From Streptomyces glomeratus (lineage in GTDB: Bacteria > Actinomycetota > Actinomycetes > Streptomycetales > Streptomycetaceae): a DNA stretch of 64,000 bases. The number at the start of each line of letters is the position of its first letter. Within the stretch, counting starts at the first letter, position 1. The stretch lies in assembly GCF_021462825.1 (NCBI RefSeq), contig NZ_JAKEEB010000010.1, forward strand, positions 1 through 64,000, written 5' to 3'. Both the position numbers and the translations under genes were made by a program. The notes below the pieces were generated by a model. The model did not search any database. It was not told the DNA's origin and saw only the letters and a list, made by a program, of their open reading frames with translations. Shown piece by piece: positions 63,000 to 64,000 of this stretch.

Positions 63000-63034
63000 G
63001 GTGCTTCACGGTCGCGGCACGTGATCCTCGAGCC

Positions 63035-63970
63035 ATGCGACCCGCACATCTCCTCCTCGCCGTCCTCGTCGCCGCCGTCTGGGGCGTGAACTTCACGGTC
63101 ATCGAGATCGGACTCGGCCACTTCCCGCCGCTGTTGTTCTCGGCCCTGCGCTTCCTGACCGCCGCCGTTCCGGCCGTCCTCTTCGTCGGGCGCCCGAAAG
63201 TCGCCTGGAAGTGGATCGTGGCGGTGGGGCTGGTCCTGGGCGTAGCCAAGTTCGGCCTGCTGTTCCTCGGCATGGACGCGGGCATGCCCGCCGGACTCTC
63301 CTCCCTGGTGCTCCAGATCCAGTCCGTCTTCACGGCGCTGATCGCCTTCGCGGTCCTCGGCGAACGGCCTTCCCGTCCAAGGGCCCTGGGGATGGCGGTG
63401 GCTCTCGGCGGAGTGGCCCTCGCGGCCGTCGACGAGGGCACGGCCGGTCCGCTCGGCGCGTTCGCCCTGGTGATCACCGCGGCGGCCTGCTGGGGCCTGT
63501 CCAACGTCCTGACCCGCAAGGCGTCCCCGCCGGACGCGCTGAACTTCATGGTGTGGGTGAGCACGGTGCCGGTCCTGCCGCTGCTCGGTCTGTCCGTCCT
63601 GACGGAGGGCCCCTCCCGGGACCTCGCTGCCCTGCGCGCCCTGGACTGGCAGGGCGTGGGCGTCGTCCTCTACGTGGCCTGGATCACCACGGTGTTCGGC
63701 TTCGGCGCCTGGGGCTGGCTGCTGCGCCGCCACCCCGCGTCCACGGTCGCACCGTTCTCCCTCCTCGTCCCCGTCTTCGGCATGTCGTCCGCGGCCCTGT
63801 TCCTGGGCGAGCAGCTCACCCCACTGCGCTGGGGCGCGGCGGCACTGCTGGTGGGCGGGGTGGCGCTGACGTCCCTGGCCCCGGCGGGGACCCGGCCGTC
63901 GGAGGTCGTTGTGGACGAGAGGGAAATGCGTTCGACGACGGCGGCCGGATCCGGCAGGCTTCAGCCGTGA
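63035..63970 (+). CDS. EamA-family drug/metabolite exporter
   Basis: This 311-residue protein has ten predicted membrane helices in two EamA repeats, starting LLLAVLVAAVWGVNFTVIEIGLG and in the second half VITAAACWGLSNVLTRKA. The C-terminal tail is hydrophilic. Transport of amino acids or other metabolites is inferred. It is divergent from the LysR gene. The ATG at 63035 has no strong ribosome-binding site. Only 30 bp follow to the window end. Confidence 0.88.
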   Translation: MRPAHLLLAVLVAAVWGVNFTVIEIGLGHFPPLLFSALRFLTAAVPAVLFVGRPKVAWKWIVAVGLVLGVAKFGLLFLGMDAGMPAGLSSLVLQIQSVFTALIAFAVLGERPSRPRALGMAVALGGVALAAVDEGTAGPLGAFALVITAAACWGLSNVLTRKASPPDALNFMVWVSTVPVLPLLGLSVLTEGPSRDLAALRALDWQGVGVVLYVAWITTVFGFGAWGWLLRRHPASTVAPFSLLVPVFGMSSAALFLGEQLTPLRWGAAALLVGGVALTSLAPAGTRPSEVVVDEREMRSTTAAGSGRLQP

Positions 63971-64000
63971 CGTTCGTCTTGAAGGGGCCGGTCCTGGAGG

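Overview
The window is a high-GC actinobacterial chromosome segment and almost certainly comes from a Streptomyces. The reasons are the strong third-position GC, an adpA homologue with an in-frame TTA codon, the desABCD/desEF desferrioxamine genes with 19-bp iron boxes, a cebR-cebEFG-bglC locus with CebR operators, and a gene order matching what I recall of the Streptomyces coelicolor SCO27xx-SCO28xx region, read in reverse. It is mostly conserved core chromosome. I see no prophage, CRISPR array, rRNA or large biosynthetic cluster apart from desferrioxamine. The one clear mobile-element trace is a relic of an IS200/IS605-type tnpB right end inside the des operon.

Layout. 1-6.7 kb: a PD-(D/E)XK nuclease-like gene that runs off the left edge and carries 120-bp in-frame tandem repeats, a PAP2-type membrane phosphatase, a histidine phosphatase, an NsdA-like HTH/TPR regulator, a small conserved protein, a spermidine-synthase-like protein and a small anchored protein. 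6.8-17 kb: a two-component system next to a secreted CBM2-GH18 chitinase, then the cello-oligosaccharide system (bglC, cebG, cebF, cebE, cebR) with two CebR boxes. 17-24 kb: tRNA-His, orn, adpA, small membrane and stress proteins, a YaaH-family protein and glmS. 24-27.6 kb: a Tat-exported metallophosphoesterase and a GH20 beta-N-acetylhexosaminidase with a DasR-like site. 27.7-35.1 kb: desferrioxamine biosynthesis (desA-desD) and uptake (desE, desF), each operon behind an iron box. 35.3-43.9 kb: a leucine/isovalerate catabolic operon (mccB-mccA-hmgL-acdH) facing a TetR repressor with two palindromic operators, then a second acyl-CoA dehydrogenase and a TesB thioesterase. 44-50.9 kb: a conserved protein, a PucR regulator, and a sodium/solute symporter, ureohydrolase and ThDP decarboxylase, which together look like a guanidino-compound catabolic unit. 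51-64 kb: secreted hydrolases (beta-lactamase fold, phytase-like esterase, S37 peptidase, GH3 hexosaminidase), a fused double ABC exporter, lipoproteins, and a LysR/EamA divergent pair at the right edge.

How the genes work together. Several units turn polymers into building blocks: chitinase, GH20 and GH3 hexosaminidases release GlcNAc, GlmS makes glucosamine-6-phosphate, and CebEFG/BglC import and cleave cellobiose-type sugars. AdpA, whose TTA codon ties it to the bldA tRNA, is the developmental master regulator. Iron limitation controls des, and branched-chain acyl-CoA supply is probably controlled by the TetR protein. The most notable points are the tnpB relic that supplies the desB stop codon, the putative 2-ketoarginine/guanidinobutyrate unit, the in-frame 120-bp repeats, and a TetR operator arrangement with a probable leaderless promoter.
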